A DNA stretch of 64,000 nucleotides, from contig NZ_JAUSVX010000004.1 in assembly GCF_030814995.1 (NCBI RefSeq), positions 310,001 to 374,000 on the forward strand, written 5' to 3'. Source of the stretch: Labrys wisconsinensis (GTDB taxonomy: Bacteria; Pseudomonadota; Alphaproteobacteria; Rhizobiales; Labraceae). This document shows positions 1 to 8,918 of the stretch, in pieces (the first letter of the stretch is position 1; each line of letters opens with the position of its first letter). Made by a program: the position numbers and the translations under genes. Below the pieces are notes generated by a model, which was given only the letters and a program-made list of their open reading frames with translations, had not been told where the DNA came from and made no database searches.

Positions 1-258
1 GTGGACGATGTTGGAGGGGATGAGGGCGACGCCGCCGCCCGTCAGGCGAAGGACCTCGTCGCCGATATGGAAGTCGACCAGGCCCTCGATGATGTAGACG
101 ATCTGCTCGTGCGGATGGGAATGGGGCAGCGTCTCGTGCCCCGGCCAGAGCCGGTGCAGCGCCAGCGTGGCGCCGGTGCCGGAAAAGGCCTTGCGCTCGA
201 TGCCGCGGCGCACTGGCGTCCACGCGATGGCATCCCAATCGACCTGATGAACCGGCAT
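1..258 (-). CDS. Cupin-domain protein (C-terminus cut by window edge)
   Basis: Only the first 86 residues are in the window; the gene continues past position 1. The visible part starts MPVHQVDWDAI and carries a cupin motif 1, LPHSHPHEQIVYIIEG, with the usual metal-binding histidines and glutamine, followed by GDEVLRLTGGGVALIPSNIVH, which fits motif 2. Small cupins of this kind either bind a metal and isomerise or oxidise a small ligand, or act as pathway accessory proteins. It starts 4 bases after the aldolase stop, so it is the last visible gene of the minus-strand operon that begins at 3020. The substrate is unknown. Confidence 0.8.
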   Translation of the reverse strand, partial: MPVHQVDWDAIAWTPVRRGIERKAFSGTGATLALHRLWPGHETLPHSHPHEQIVYIIEGLVDFHIGDEVLRLTGGGVALIPSNIVH

Positions 259-262
259 GTCG

Positions 263-1033
263 TCACTCCGTCCTGGATGCGCGCACCATGCGCGCGGCGC
301 GGCCGGCCTCGGCCAGCAGCAGGCTCTGGTCCGAACCGCAGATGAACAGGCTGATGCCGAGGGCGGCGAAGGCCGCGGCCGCCTCGGGCCTGCCGATGAA
401 GATCCCGACGGTCCGTCCGTGCCGGCGCCCGGCCGCCGCGACATGGGCGATGGCCTCGCGCAGCGCCGGATCGTCCGGCCCGGCGCAGCCGAGCGACAGG
501 GCGAGGTCCGCCGGGCCGATCAGCAGCGCGTCGAGACCCTCGACCGCGGCGATGGCGTCGACGGCGCCGAGCGCCTCGGCGTCCTCGATCTGGGCGACGA
601 GCACGCGCTCGGCATCGGCCCGGGCGCGATAGGTCGCGGCATCCTCGGTGCCGAAGCGGCCGGCCCGCGGCGAGGGCGAGAAGCCCCTCTGGCCGCGGCC
701 GTATTCGGCGGCGCGCAGCAGCGCTTCGGCGTCCTGCGGCCCACGCACATGCGGCGCCACGATGCCGGCAGCGCCGAGGTCGAGCTGCGCCGCGATCGCG
801 ACGGGATCGAGGGCGGGGACCCGCGTCAGCAGCGGCAGGCCGACGCCGCGCGCCGCGGCGGCCAGCCGGTCCATCGCCGCAAGGTCGATCGGAGCGTGCT
901 CGGCGTCCGCCACGGCGAAGTCGAGGCCGGCCAGGCCCAGGAGCTCGGCCTGGTGATGCGCCGGCGTCTTGATGAAGGTCCCGGCGAGGACCTCGCCGGC
1001 CCGGACGCGGGCGCGGAACGAGGCCGCCGTCAC
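263..1033 (-). CDS. HpcH/HpaI-family aldolase
   Basis: A 256-residue TIM-barrel class II aldolase of the HpcH/HpaI (2,4-dihydroxyhept-2-ene-1,7-dioate aldolase/citrate-lyase beta) family. Visible landmarks are GTFIKTPAHHQAELLG near the N-terminus, FAVADAEHAP at about residue 39, LTRVPALDP, GAAGIVAPHVRG and LLIGPADLALSLG; the acidic residues after strands 5 and 6 (QIEDAEAL) fit metal binding. Members split 2-keto-3-deoxy or 4-hydroxy-2-keto acids into pyruvate and an aldehyde. The start overlaps the stop of the upstream hydrolase by 4 bases, so the two are translationally coupled. The real substrate cannot be read from sequence. Confidence 0.9.
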   Translation of the reverse strand: MTAASFRARVRAGEVLAGTFIKTPAHHQAELLGLAGLDFAVADAEHAPIDLAAMDRLAAAARGVGLPLLTRVPALDPVAIAAQLDLGAAGIVAPHVRGPQDAEALLRAAEYGRGQRGFSPSPRAGRFGTEDAATYRARADAERVLVAQIEDAEALGAVDAIAAVEGLDALLIGPADLALSLGCAGPDDPALREAIAHVAAAGRRHGRTVGIFIGRPEAAAAFAALGISLFICGSDQSLLLAEAGRAARMVRASRTE

Positions 1034-1947
1034 GGCAGGCCCATCAGGCGGGCGGCATTGGCCGAGACCATCCTGCGGATTGGGTCTTCGCCATAGCCGA
1101 GGTCGAGCAGCAGGCCGATCATCTGCCGGAAGCCTTCGACGGGTGTCGGATTGTTCTTCTGGCCGAGGTCGGAGCCGAAAAAGGTGTTGTCGACGCCGGC
1201 CGCCTCGATCACCTGCTTGAGGTGTTCGTGGTCGAACAGGAAGAAGGTCGAGGGCACGAACATGCAGATCGAGTGCTCGATCATCACGCCCATGCGGACG
1301 AGCTGCGACACGTCCTGGAACGAAGCTTCGTTCACATAGGTCGGGTGGTTCAGGAACAGCCGCTTGACGCCGCGGCGCCCCGCCTCCTCGTAGAACGGCC
1401 AGAGCTCGTCGATATGGTGGTGCCCGCCGGAGACGGCGGCATCCGCCTCCGCGACGAGGTCGAGGATGAGCTTGACCGCGTCGGTGACCGTGCCGCGCTC
1501 GTCGACCAGCCTCTGGCCGACCGGCTCCACGGTCTTCCGGCTGTTGACCGGGAACTTGTTCTTGAACTCGGCATCCTTCTTGTCGTGGTCGATATGGTTC
1601 TGGGCGTGGGCGGTGGCCATCCAGACGATGCGCGCGCCCTGCTTCAGGGCATAGTCGACCGCGCTCGGATTGAGGCCGCCGAGCGGGTTGTTGAGCACGA
1701 CGGCGCCCAGCACCGTGGTCCGGCTCGGATGGTGCTTGTTGATGAGATGCGCGATCGGCATCGTCGGGTAGTAGTGGTCCTTCAGCAGGATCGCCGCCAT
1801 GCCGGCCTCGGCCGCCTGCCGCGCCACCTCGATATGGTCGACGGCGCGCGGCATCAGCGAGGGGCCGCTGTGCACGTGCAGGTCGATCGCACCCTGCATC
1901 AGACGGTCGATCCTCTCGGCGCGGTCGTGATCCGGTGCCTGGCTCAT
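1030..1947 (-). CDS. DUF6282-type metal-dependent hydrolase (amidohydrolase-like)
   Basis: 305 residues from the ATG at 1947, inside a much longer open frame; this start is chosen because the conserved part begins right after it (LMQGAIDLHVHSGPS) and because it overlaps the upstream gene's stop as ATGA. The early HVH pair, a mid-protein SGGHHHIDELWPFYEEAG stretch and the late FFGSDLGQKNNP aspartate are the expected metal and catalytic positions of a TIM-barrel amidohydrolase. The protein resembles the uncharacterised DUF6282 group rather than a named dihydroorotase or enamidase. It probably hydrolyses a cyclic amide, ester or lactone made by the neighbouring flavoprotein; this is inference from context. 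Confidence 0.75.
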   Translation of the reverse strand: MSQAPDHDRAERIDRLMQGAIDLHVHSGPSLMPRAVDHIEVARQAAEAGMAAILLKDHYYPTMPIAHLINKHHPSRTTVLGAVVLNNPLGGLNPSAVDYALKQGARIVWMATAHAQNHIDHDKKDAEFKNKFPVNSRKTVEPVGQRLVDERGTVTDAVKLILDLVAEADAAVSGGHHHIDELWPFYEEAGRRGVKRLFLNHPTYVNEASFQDVSQLVRMGVMIEHSICMFVPSTFFLFDHEHLKQVIEAAGVDNTFFGSDLGQKNNPTPVEGFRQMIGLLLDLGYGEDPIRRMVSANAARLMGLP

Positions 1948-3020
1948 GACGGTGTCTCCTCCTGGGCGGGCGTGGGGACCGGCACGAAGCCGCGCCAATG
2001 GTCCCGGCGCAGCGGCATGTCGGCGAAGGTCCGGCGGGCGTCGGCGGCCCGGCCGACCAGCGCTTCGGCCGTGAGCCCCTTGCCGGCGAGATAGGCGTCG
2101 AGCTCGCCGAGGCTGCGGCCGATCACCTCGTAGCCGCGCAGCATCACGGCCGAGGCGAAGCCCACGGCGCTGGCGCCGGCGAGCAGCATGCGCGCCATGT
2201 CGCGCCCGTCCTGCGCGCCGTTGATGCCGATCAGCGGCCGCTCGCGCCCGAGCCGGGCGCGGGTCAGCGCCAACCATTGGCAGGTGAGCGGCAGGTTCCA
2301 AAAGCCGCCGACGGCCAGGCTCGTGCCCAGCATCGGCGCCATGGTGTCGAGGTCCGGCACCAGGCCGAGCAGGCGCCCGGCCATGACGACGGAATCGGCG
2401 CCGGCGGCGAAGGCGGCATCGGCCAGCTCCGGCACGCGCTCGCTCTGGCCGGTCAGCTTGATCCAGAGCGGCAACGACACCGCGGCCCGGACGGCGGCGA
2501 CGATGGTCCCGACCCGTTCGGGGCTGAGCTCCGTCGACACCGCGCCTGCGGCGGCCTGGCTCGCATAGGGCGTGCCGATGTTGAATTCCAGCACGCGCAG
2601 GCCCGCGGCCTCCACCTGCCGGGCCATGGCGAGGGCCGGCTCGAGCGCGCCGAGGATCAGGCTCGCCACCAGCACGCAGTCGTGGCGGCGCGCCAGCGCA
2701 TCCGCCCGGCGGCATTGGTCGAGCCAGGCCTCGAAGGGCAGCGGCGTCAGGCCGGAGCGGCTCGCCAGCGTCACCTCGCGCGGCGCCGAAGCGTCCCACG
2801 GCACCGGCCGCCAGTCGGCGTCGAGCGCGACATATTCGGCCCGCTGCAACTGGTCCCTGGCCGCGTCGGATTCGTTGGTGGACTTCACCACCACGGCGCC
2901 CGCGCCCGCCCGGATGGCGGCCTCGACGCCGGCGAGGTCGATCAGGTGCTCGCCGGCCGCGGCGATCAGCGGGTTCTTGAGCCGGACGGCTCCGATGCGG
3001 GTCTGCAGTCTTGCGGTCAT
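1944..3020 (-). CDS. Dihydroorotate dehydrogenase-like flavoprotein
   Basis: 358 residues from the ATG at 3020 (MTARLQTRIGAVRLKNPLIAAAG). It is an FMN TIM-barrel of the DHODH class-1/PreA superfamily: NPLIAAAGEHL at the N-terminus, AVVVKSTNES, LEFNIGTPYAS (where DHODH has its NxSxPN stretch), LPLWIKLTG with the FMN-contacting lysine, and the phosphate-binding GINGAQDGRDMARMLLAGA. It is not expected to be the housekeeping pyrD, because it leads a catabolic operon with a cyclic amidohydrolase and an aldolase. It may oxidise or reduce a heterocycle or enone. An operator-like site lies 68 bases upstream of the start. Confidence 0.8.
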   Translation of the reverse strand: MTARLQTRIGAVRLKNPLIAAAGEHLIDLAGVEAAIRAGAGAVVVKSTNESDAARDQLQRAEYVALDADWRPVPWDASAPREVTLASRSGLTPLPFEAWLDQCRRADALARRHDCVLVASLILGALEPALAMARQVEAAGLRVLEFNIGTPYASQAAAGAVSTELSPERVGTIVAAVRAAVSLPLWIKLTGQSERVPELADAAFAAGADSVVMAGRLLGLVPDLDTMAPMLGTSLAVGGFWNLPLTCQWLALTRARLGRERPLIGINGAQDGRDMARMLLAGASAVGFASAVMLRGYEVIGRSLGELDAYLAGKGLTAEALVGRAADARRTFADMPLRRDHWRGFVPVPTPAQEETPS

Positions 3021-3087
3021 CGAGGGGCTCGAGAAGGCCTTGCCGGAGCTGCGTGCCGGTCGCGACGGGAGGCGTCTCCGCCAGATC

Positions 3088-3113
3088 GTTTCAATCAATA
3101 AAACGATGTTTCA
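3088..3113. promoter_or_regulatory. Operator-like site 1 of the IclR regulon
   Basis: Layout is GTTTCA-N4-ATAAAAC-N3-GTTTCA. The right part, AATAAAACGATGTTTCATC, is nearly an inverted repeat (AAAC-GAT-GTTT) and looks like the AAAC-N3-GTTT cores bound by IclR-family proteins such as KdgR. It lies 68 bases upstream of the flavoprotein start on the minus strand. The same spacing recurs at 6331 and 8893. Confidence 0.65.
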
Positions 3114-3169
3114 TCAGACGGTACGCATGCCGGCCGCCGAAGTCAACCGGAATCCGTTTCCGCTACGGC

Positions 3170-3976
3170 TCAGCCGCCACGGCGCCGGAAGAACAGGAAG
3201 GCCGCGAGCAGCGCGCTGGAGAAGGCGATCAGCACGGTGGCCGCCGCCGCGATCGTCGGGGTGAGCGCCTCGCGCGCCGCCGAGAACATCTCGCGCGGCA
3301 GCGTGCGCTGCCCGGGGCCGGCCAGGAACAGGGTGACGACGATCTCGTCGAGCGAGGTGGTGAAGGCGAACAGCGCGCCGGAGGCGACGCCGGGCGCGAT
3401 CAGCGGCAGGGTGATCTTGCGGAAGGCGAGCCAGGGCGGGGCGCCCATGCTGGCGGCAGCGCGCAGCAGGCGGGCGTCGAGGCCGGCATGGGCCGCGCCC
3501 ACCGTCACCACGACGAAGGGCACGGCCAGCGCGGTGTGGGCCAGCACCAGGCCGGGCAGCGTGTGGGTCAGCTGCAGCGTCGAGAACACGAAATACATGC
3601 CGACCCCGACGATCACGGCCGGCGCGATGAGCGGGGCCAGCACCAGGCCCTGCATCAGCCGCCGCCCCGGCAGGCCGGGCCGGGCTAGGCCGAGCGCCGC
3701 CGCCGTTCCCAGCACCGTCGCCAGCGCGGTGGTCGCCAGGGCGATGACGAGGCTGTTGCCGAGCGCCCCGCGCCAGACCGGCGAGCCGAAGAAATCGGCG
3801 TACCAGCGCAGCGACAGGCCCTCGAGCGGGAAGCCGAGATAGCGTCCCGCGTTGAAGGAGAGCGGCACGATCACCAGGATCGGCAGCATCAGGAAGGCGA
3901 GGACCAGGGCGGCGGCCAGGGCCAGCAGGGCCGATCCCAGCCGGGCCGTCGCGGTCGTCTTGCCGGACGTGGTCAT
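3170..3976 (-). CDS. ABC transporter permease, PotC-like
   Basis: 268 residues with about six hydrophobic segments; the first runs from about residue 13 to 40. The EAA-type cytoplasmic loop is LLRAAASMGAPPWLAFRKITLPLIAPG, shown here only as its landmarks LRAAASMGA and ITLPLIAPG. Family and operon place are those of the second permease of spermidine/putrescine-type (PotABCD) importers. It sits 9 bases after the first permease (3986-5176) and is the last gene of the transporter operon. It should pair with that permease in the inner membrane. The ligand is unknown. Confidence 0.9.
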   Translation of the reverse strand: MTTSGKTTATARLGSALLALAAALVLAFLMLPILVIVPLSFNAGRYLGFPLEGLSLRWYADFFGSPVWRGALGNSLVIALATTALATVLGTAAALGLARPGLPGRRLMQGLVLAPLIAPAVIVGVGMYFVFSTLQLTHTLPGLVLAHTALAVPFVVVTVGAAHAGLDARLLRAAASMGAPPWLAFRKITLPLIAPGVASGALFAFTTSLDEIVVTLFLAGPGQRTLPREMFSAAREALTPTIAAAATVLIAFSSALLAAFLFFRRRGG

Positions 3977-3985
3977 CGCTCCCCC

Positions 3986-5176
3986 TCAGATGCCGGTGGC
4001 GGCGGAGCGGCCGAGCCGCGTCTGGGCGACGAACAGCACCGCGGTCAGCCCCAGCAGGATCATGCCGAGCGCCGAGGCGAGGCCCCAGTTCAGCGTGCCC
4101 GTCGTGAACAGGGCGATGTAGGAGCCGATCATCTGGTCGCCCGGTCCGCCGAGCAGGGCGGGCGTGATGTAGAAGCCGATGGTGACGATGAACACGAGCA
4201 TGCCGCCGGCCATCAGTCCCGGCAGGATCTGCGGCAGGTAGACCCGGACGAAGGCGTGCAGCGGCCGGGCCCCGAGCGAGGCGGCCGCGCGCATCAGGCG
4301 CGGATCGGCGGCCCGCATCGCCGTGAGCAGCGGGAAGATCATGAACGGCAGCATGACGTGGACGAGCGCCAGGATGACCCCGGTGCGGCTGAACAGCAGC
4401 CCGAGCGGGGCGTCGATCAGGCCGGCGAACCGCAGCACGTCGTTGACGACGCCGCGGTCCTGCAGCAGCACGATCCAGGCGGTCATGCGCACCAGGATCG
4501 AGGTCCAGAACGGCAGCAGCACCAGGATCAGGAGGAGGTTGCGCCGGCGCTCGGACACCCGCGCGAGATAGGCACAGAGCGGGAAGGCCAGCAGCATGCA
4601 GGCGAGCGTCGTGGCCGCCCCGATCGCCAGCGTGCGCAGCAGGATGGTGCGATAGAGGCCGCCTTCCGGGCGGAAGTCGACGAGGCCGCGGTCATAGTCC
4701 CATTTGAGGTCGACCGCCGAGAGCAGGTGGAAGCCGTCGGCGGGGCCGACGGCGCGCTTGAGCACCTGCCAGGTTGCCGGCTGCGTCCAGCGCCCGTCGG
4801 CGGCTTCGAGGGCGGCGCGGTCGAGCGGCGCCTCGGGGGCGAGGGCCTTGAGCTTGCGCAGCGTGCCGAACAGGAACTCGCGCCCGGTCGGGGTCTCGTA
4901 GGACATGCGCCGGGCCAGGGCCGCGAGCCGCTCCGGCGCGGCGGCTTTCAGCTCGCGGCCGATGGTGGCGAAGGCCGCGTCCGGCGGCAGGCCGCGCCCG
5001 TCCCAGGCGGCGAGCTGGCCGGCGGTCTCCGGCAGCGCCTGGCCGAGCTCGGGATCGGCGACGCTGCGCCAGGCCACCATGCCGAGCGGCACCAGGAAGG
5101 TGAGGGTGAGGAACAGCAGCAGCGGCGCGGCCAGAGCATAGCCGCCCAGGGCCGTCCCGAGGTCGCGCCGCGTCAT
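3986..5176 (-). CDS. ABC transporter permease, PotB-like, with long N-terminal insert
   Basis: 396 residues, longer than the usual 280-300 for PotB. After a first membrane helix (about residues 12-35) there is an extra soluble stretch of roughly 130 residues before the six-helix core starts at about residue 180 (TILLRTLAIGAATTLACML). The EAA loop is visible around DPRLMRAAASLGARPLHAF. Such a large periplasmic insert is known in some Hyphomicrobiales polyamine/opine-type permeases. The gene follows the binding protein by 12 bases and precedes the PotC-like partner by 9, so the three are one operon. Confidence 0.88.
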   Translation of the reverse strand: MTRRDLGTALGGYALAAPLLLFLTLTFLVPLGMVAWRSVADPELGQALPETAGQLAAWDGRGLPPDAAFATIGRELKAAAPERLAALARRMSYETPTGREFLFGTLRKLKALAPEAPLDRAALEAADGRWTQPATWQVLKRAVGPADGFHLLSAVDLKWDYDRGLVDFRPEGGLYRTILLRTLAIGAATTLACMLLAFPLCAYLARVSERRRNLLLILVLLPFWTSILVRMTAWIVLLQDRGVVNDVLRFAGLIDAPLGLLFSRTGVILALVHVMLPFMIFPLLTAMRAADPRLMRAAASLGARPLHAFVRVYLPQILPGLMAGGMLVFIVTIGFYITPALLGGPGDQMIGSYIALFTTGTLNWGLASALGMILLGLTAVLFVAQTRLGRSAATGI

Positions 5177-5188
5177 CGCCGTGCCCGC

Positions 5189-6229
5189 CTACTTCGCCGA
5201 CCAGCTCGTCCAGCGCGCCATCAGCGCGTCGAGATTGTCGTTCCAGAAGGCGTCGTCGATCTTGAGCACCGTCCGGGCATTGTCCGGGGCGGTCGGGATG
5301 TCGGCGAGCACCTTGGGATCGAGCTTGGACAAGGCCGAAGCCGCGGTGATGCCGATCGGCTGGAACGCCGGCAGCGCCGCCTGCACCTCGCCGCGCGAGG
5401 CGAATTCGAGCAGCTTGTAGGCGGCGTCCTTGTTCGGCGAGTTCTTCAGGATCACCCAGCTGTCGATCGTCTGCAGGGACTGGTTCCAGACGATGCCGAA
5501 ATCCTTGTGGTCGTTGTGGATGGCGTTGGTGACGCGCCCGTTATAGCTCGTGGTCATCGCCACCTCGCCGGAGGCGAGCAGCTGCATCGGCTGCGCGCCC
5601 GTCTTCCAGAACACCAGCGCGGGCTTGATCCGGTCGAGCGCCGCGAAGGCGCGGTCGACCCCCTGCTGCGTCTTCAGCGCCGCATAGACGTCGGCCGGCG
5701 CGACGCCGTCGGCCATCAGGGCGATCTCCAGATTGCCCTTCGGCCCCTGGCGCAGGGCGCGCTTGCCCGGGAAGCCCTTGAGGTCGAAGAAGTCCTTCCA
5801 GTCGGCTGGTCCCTGCTTCAGCGCCGCCTTGTCGTAGGCGAGCACGAAATTGTAGATCGCCGAGCCGACGCCACAGGCATGCACGGCGCCCGGCACATAG
5901 GCCTGCTTGCCGCCGGCCCGGTCATAGTCGATGGTCTCGAACACGCCTTCGGCGCAGCCGAGCTCCAGCTCGTCCGATTCCACCTGCACCACGTCCCAGC
6001 CGCTGTCCGGCGCCTCGGCCTTGGTGCGCAGGATGCCGATGCCGCCATCCCAGGAATCCTCAGTCACCGGGATGCCGCTCGCCGCCGCGAAGGGGGCGAA
6101 GATGGCCTTGTGCTGGGCCTCCTGGTAGCTGCCGCCCCAGGAGACCACGGTGAGGTCCCGCGCCTGCGCACCCGCGCCGGCGAGGCAGGCGGCGAGAAGG
6201 ATCGCCGCGCCCGAAATCTTGATCGTCAT
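5189..6229 (-). CDS. Periplasmic substrate-binding protein of PotD type
   Basis: 346 residues from the ATG at 6229. Residues 1-23 (MTIKISGAAILLAACLAGAG...AQA) form a Sec signal peptide with cleavage before RDLTVVSWGG. The mature protein has the PotD-like start VVSWGGSYQEA and an inner WDVVQVESDELELGCAEG. Family members capture polyamines, opines or amino-acid-like amines and deliver them to PotB/PotC permeases. It heads the permease operon (12 bases to the next gene) and has an operator-like site about 100 bases upstream. Polyamine specificity is not established: the ligand could be another amine, which would suit the aminotransferase next door. Confidence 0.9.
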   Translation of the reverse strand: MTIKISGAAILLAACLAGAGAQARDLTVVSWGGSYQEAQHKAIFAPFAAASGIPVTEDSWDGGIGILRTKAEAPDSGWDVVQVESDELELGCAEGVFETIDYDRAGGKQAYVPGAVHACGVGSAIYNFVLAYDKAALKQGPADWKDFFDLKGFPGKRALRQGPKGNLEIALMADGVAPADVYAALKTQQGVDRAFAALDRIKPALVFWKTGAQPMQLLASGEVAMTTSYNGRVTNAIHNDHKDFGIVWNQSLQTIDSWVILKNSPNKDAAYKLLEFASRGEVQAALPAFQPIGITAASALSKLDPKVLADIPTAPDNARTVLKIDDAFWNDNLDALMARWTSWSAK

Positions 6230-6330
6230 GTCGTTCCCCTGTTCTTGATCGTTGCTTTCGCTGCCCGAAGATCCGGAAGCCGCCCGCCGGCGGGTCCGGA
6301 GCTCCGGCAGAGTCCCAAAGTCCGGGCAGA

Positions 6331-6356
6331 GTTTCGCTGACGGGAACCGTGTTCCG
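6331..6356. promoter_or_regulatory. Operator-like site 2 of the IclR regulon (weaker copy)
   Basis: Reads GTTTCG-N4-CGGGAAC-CGT-GTTCCG. The core GGAAC-CGT-GTTCC is a perfect 5-3-5 inverted repeat, and the element has exactly the 6-4-7-3-6 layout of the sites at 3088 and 8893, though with several base changes. It lies 102 bases upstream of the binding-protein start. Confidence 0.45.
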
Positions 6357-6372
6357 ATCGACGAAACCCTGC

Positions 6373-7476
6373 CTAGGCGAGCACCACGCAGTCTTCGGCC
6401 GGCAGGGCGAGGCCGACGCGCTCCAGCCGGCGCGGCACCACGACGCCGGCGGCCGCCCCGATCTTCACCTGCACGGCCGTGCCCTCCGCCTCGACCTGGA
6501 GGCGCAGATGGTCGCCGTGGAAGGCCGCGTCGGCGACGATGCCGTCGATCGTGCCGCCGCCGGCCGGACGCAACGCCACCGCCTCCGGCCGGACCGCCAG
6601 CACCGCCGCGCCGCCTTCGGCGAGGCCCTCGCTGCGCCAGCCCTCGACCATGGCGCCATTGGGCAGGCGCAGCCGGGCTCGGTCCTGGTCGAGCGCCGTC
6701 ACCGTGCCCTCGATCAGGTTGGTCTCGCCGACGAAGCCGGCGACGAAGCGGCTGGCCGGACGCCGGTAGAGCGTCTCGGGCGCGGCGATCTGGGCGATCC
6801 GCCCCTGGTGGAACACCGCGACCCGGTCCGACATGGTCAGGGCCTCGTCCTGGTCGTGCGTGACGTAGACGAAGGTGATGCCGAGCTGGCGATGGATCTG
6901 CTTGAGCTCGGCCTGCATGCTCTCGCGCAGCGCCTTGTCGAGGGCGCCGAGCGGCTCGTCCATCAGCACCAGGCGCGGCCGGTAGACCAGAGCGCGCGCC
7001 AGCGCGACGCGCTGCTGCTGGCCGCCGGAGAGCTGCTGGGGCTTGCGGCCGCCGAGGCCGGCGAGATGCACCAGCGCCAGCGCCTGCTCGACGAGCCGGG
7101 CCTGCTCGGCCCTCGGCATCTTCCGCACCCCGAGGGGGAAGGCGATGTTCTCGGCCACGCTCATGTGCGGGAACAGCGCATAGCTCTGGAACACCACGCC
7201 CATCTCGCGGCCATAGGCGGGAAGGCGGGTGATGTCCCGGCCGTTGAGGCGGATCTCGCCCCGGTCCGGCCATTCGAAGCCGGCCAGCATCATCAGCGTG
7301 GTGGTCTTGCCCGACCCGCTCGGCCCCAGCAGCGTGAGGAACTCGCCGGCGCGGATGTCGAGGTCGAGGCCGTCGACGACCGGCGTCCGGCCGTCATAGC
7401 TCCGCGACACGCCGCGGAAGCTGACGATCGGCGTCGAGAGCTCGGTGCGGGCGCCGCTCTGCGGGATCGCGTTCAT
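6373..7476 (-). CDS. ABC transporter ATPase, PotA-like
   Basis: 367 residues from the ATG at 7476 (MNAIPQSG); a start 30 bases earlier would overlap the aminotransferase, so the later one is preferred. Walker A is GPSGSGKTT, the signature is [15 protein letters not shown], Walker B is [12 protein letters not shown] and the switch histidine is in VTHDQDEA. The C-terminal ~120 residues are a TOBE-type regulatory domain. It energises the importer encoded by 3170-6229. It follows the aminotransferase by 13 bases, so transport and metabolism genes share a transcript. Operator-like site 2 lies between its stop and the binding protein. Confidence 0.93.
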   Translation of the reverse strand: MNAIPQSGARTELSTPIVSFRGVSRSYDGRTPVVDGLDLDIRAGEFLTLLGPSGSGKTTTLMMLAGFEWPDRGEIRLNGRDITRLPAYGREMGVVFQSYALFPHMSVAENIAFPLGVRKMPRAEQARLVEQALALVHLAGLGGRKPQQLSGGQQQRVALARALVYRPRLVLMDEPLGALDKALRESMQAELKQIHRQLGITFVYVTHDQDEALTMSDRVAVFHQGRIAQIAAPETLYRRPASRFVAGFVGETNLIEGTVTALDQDRARLRLPNGAMVEGWRSEGLAEGGAAVLAVRPEAVALRPAGGGTIDGIVADAAFHGDHLRLQVEAEGTAVQVKIGAAAGVVVPRRLERVGLALPAEDCVVLA

Positions 7477-7489
7477 GCCCTCTCCCGCC

Positions 7490-8866
7490 TCACTGCAGCC
7501 CTGCAAGGTCCCGCTGCACCTGATCGAGCGCCTCGCCGACCGCGTCGACCACGGTGGCCAGTTCCGCTTCCTCGATGATCAGGGGCGGGGCGCAGAGCAG
7601 CGAGTCGCCGAGGGCGCGCAGCAGCACGCCGCGTGCGCGCAATGCATCCGAGACCCGCGCCGCCACCTTCATCTCGGCCGGGTAGGGGGCCCGGGTGCGC
7701 TTGTCCGCCACCATCTCCAGGGCCGCCATCATGCCGATGCCCCGGACCTCGCCGACCAGGGGATGGTCGGCATAGCGGCGCAGGCCCTCCTGCAGCAGCG
7801 CGCCCATGCGGCGGGCCCGGCCGACGATGTCGATCTCGTCGTAGATGCGCAGGGTCTCGAGCGCGACCGCCGCCCCGACGGGATGGCCGCCATAGGTGAA
7901 GCCCTGGCCGAAGCCGCCCAGCCGGTCGGTCTGGTCGGCGATCGCCTGGTAGATCGGCTCGGAAACCATCAGCGCCGAGATCGGGAAATAGGCCGAGGAC
8001 AGGCCCTTGGCGCAGGTCAGCATGTCTGGCCGGATGCCGAAGGCGTCGCAGCCCCAGTAATGGCCGGTGCGCCCGAAGCCGCAGATCACCTCGTCGGCCA
8101 CCATCAGCACGTCATGGCGCCTCAGCACCGCCTGCACCTTCTCGAAATAGCCGGCCGGCGGCACGATGACGCCGCCCGTGCCCATCACCGGCTCGGCGAA
8201 GAAGGCGCCGACCGTGTCCGGGCCTTCGCGCAGGATCGTCTCCTCCAGCTCCCGGGCCAGCCGGACGGCGAAGGCGTCCTCGCTCTCGCCGGCCTGCGCC
8301 TGGCGGTAGTGGTGCGGGCAGCTGACATGCAGGAAGCCGGGCAGCGGGATGCCGAAGCCGCGATGCATGTTGGGCAGGCCGGTGAGGCTGGCGGAGGCGA
8401 CCGTGGTGCCGTGATAGGCGCGGGCGCGGCCGATGATCTTGCGCTTTTCCGGCTTGCCGATGGCCTCGTGATAGTACCAGACCAGCTTGATGGCGGTGTC
8501 GACCGCCTCCGAGCCCGAGGACTGCAGCATCACCTTGGTGAGGCCCGCCGGCGCCCGCTCGACCAGCGCCTCAGTCAGGTCGATCACCGGCTCGGCGACG
8601 CGGTGGGCGAAGGCCTGCTGGTAGGGCAGGGCCAGGAGCTGGCGATGGGCGGCGTCCGCCAGGCGGCGGTTGCTGAAGCCGAGCGCGGCGCACCACAGGC
8701 CGGACATGCCCTCGATGAAGCGGTTGCCGTCGACATCGACGACATGCACGCCCTCGCCCCCGCGGATGACCGTCGGGCCGATCTGCTCGTGCAGGCGCAG
8801 ATTGGTCTGCGGGTGCAGGTGGAAGGCCGCGTCGCGGGCAAAGGGCGAGTTCGTCGTCACGGACAT
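7490..8866 (-). CDS. Class III PLP-dependent omega-aminotransferase
   Basis: 458 residues from the ATG at 8866 (MSVTTNSPFARD). An upstream in-frame start at 8926 is rejected because it would put operator-like site 3 inside the gene. Class III features are clear: VHVVDVDGNRFIEGMSGLW near the N-terminus, LQSSGSEAVDTAIK, the cofactor aspartate in MVADEVICGFGRTG, and the Schiff-base lysine in LTCAKGLSSAY. Relatives transfer an omega-amino group from beta-alanine, GABA, diamines or polyamines to pyruvate. Together with the polyamine-type importer this suggests an amine substrate. Confidence 0.92.
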   Translation of the reverse strand: MSVTTNSPFARDAAFHLHPQTNLRLHEQIGPTVIRGGEGVHVVDVDGNRFIEGMSGLWCAALGFSNRRLADAAHRQLLALPYQQAFAHRVAEPVIDLTEALVERAPAGLTKVMLQSSGSEAVDTAIKLVWYYHEAIGKPEKRKIIGRARAYHGTTVASASLTGLPNMHRGFGIPLPGFLHVSCPHHYRQAQAGESEDAFAVRLARELEETILREGPDTVGAFFAEPVMGTGGVIVPPAGYFEKVQAVLRRHDVLMVADEVICGFGRTGHYWGCDAFGIRPDMLTCAKGLSSAYFPISALMVSEPIYQAIADQTDRLGGFGQGFTYGGHPVGAAVALETLRIYDEIDIVGRARRMGALLQEGLRRYADHPLVGEVRGIGMMAALEMVADKRTRAPYPAEMKVAARVSDALRARGVLLRALGDSLLCAPPLIIEEAELATVVDAVGEALDQVQRDLAGLQ

Positions 8867-8892
8867 TCGGCTGCTCGAAGGGTTCGGATGTC

Positions 8893-8918
8893 GTTTCACT
8901 CTATAAAACTGAGTTTCA
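8893..8918. promoter_or_regulatory. Operator-like site 3 of the IclR regulon
   Basis: GTTTCA-N4-ATAAAAC-N3-GTTTCA, identical in all fixed positions to site 1. It lies 27-52 bases upstream of the aminotransferase start and about 190 bases from the divergent IclR gene, in a 244-base intergenic region, so it could serve both promoters. Confidence 0.65.

Noticed and set aside
4256-6340. Long plus-strand open frames antisense to transporter genes, here and at many other places (for example 11493-14384 and 56051-59191)
   Set aside because: They are by-products of high GC codon usage; translations are arginine/glycine/alanine-rich without family motifs, while the opposite strand has clear proteins.
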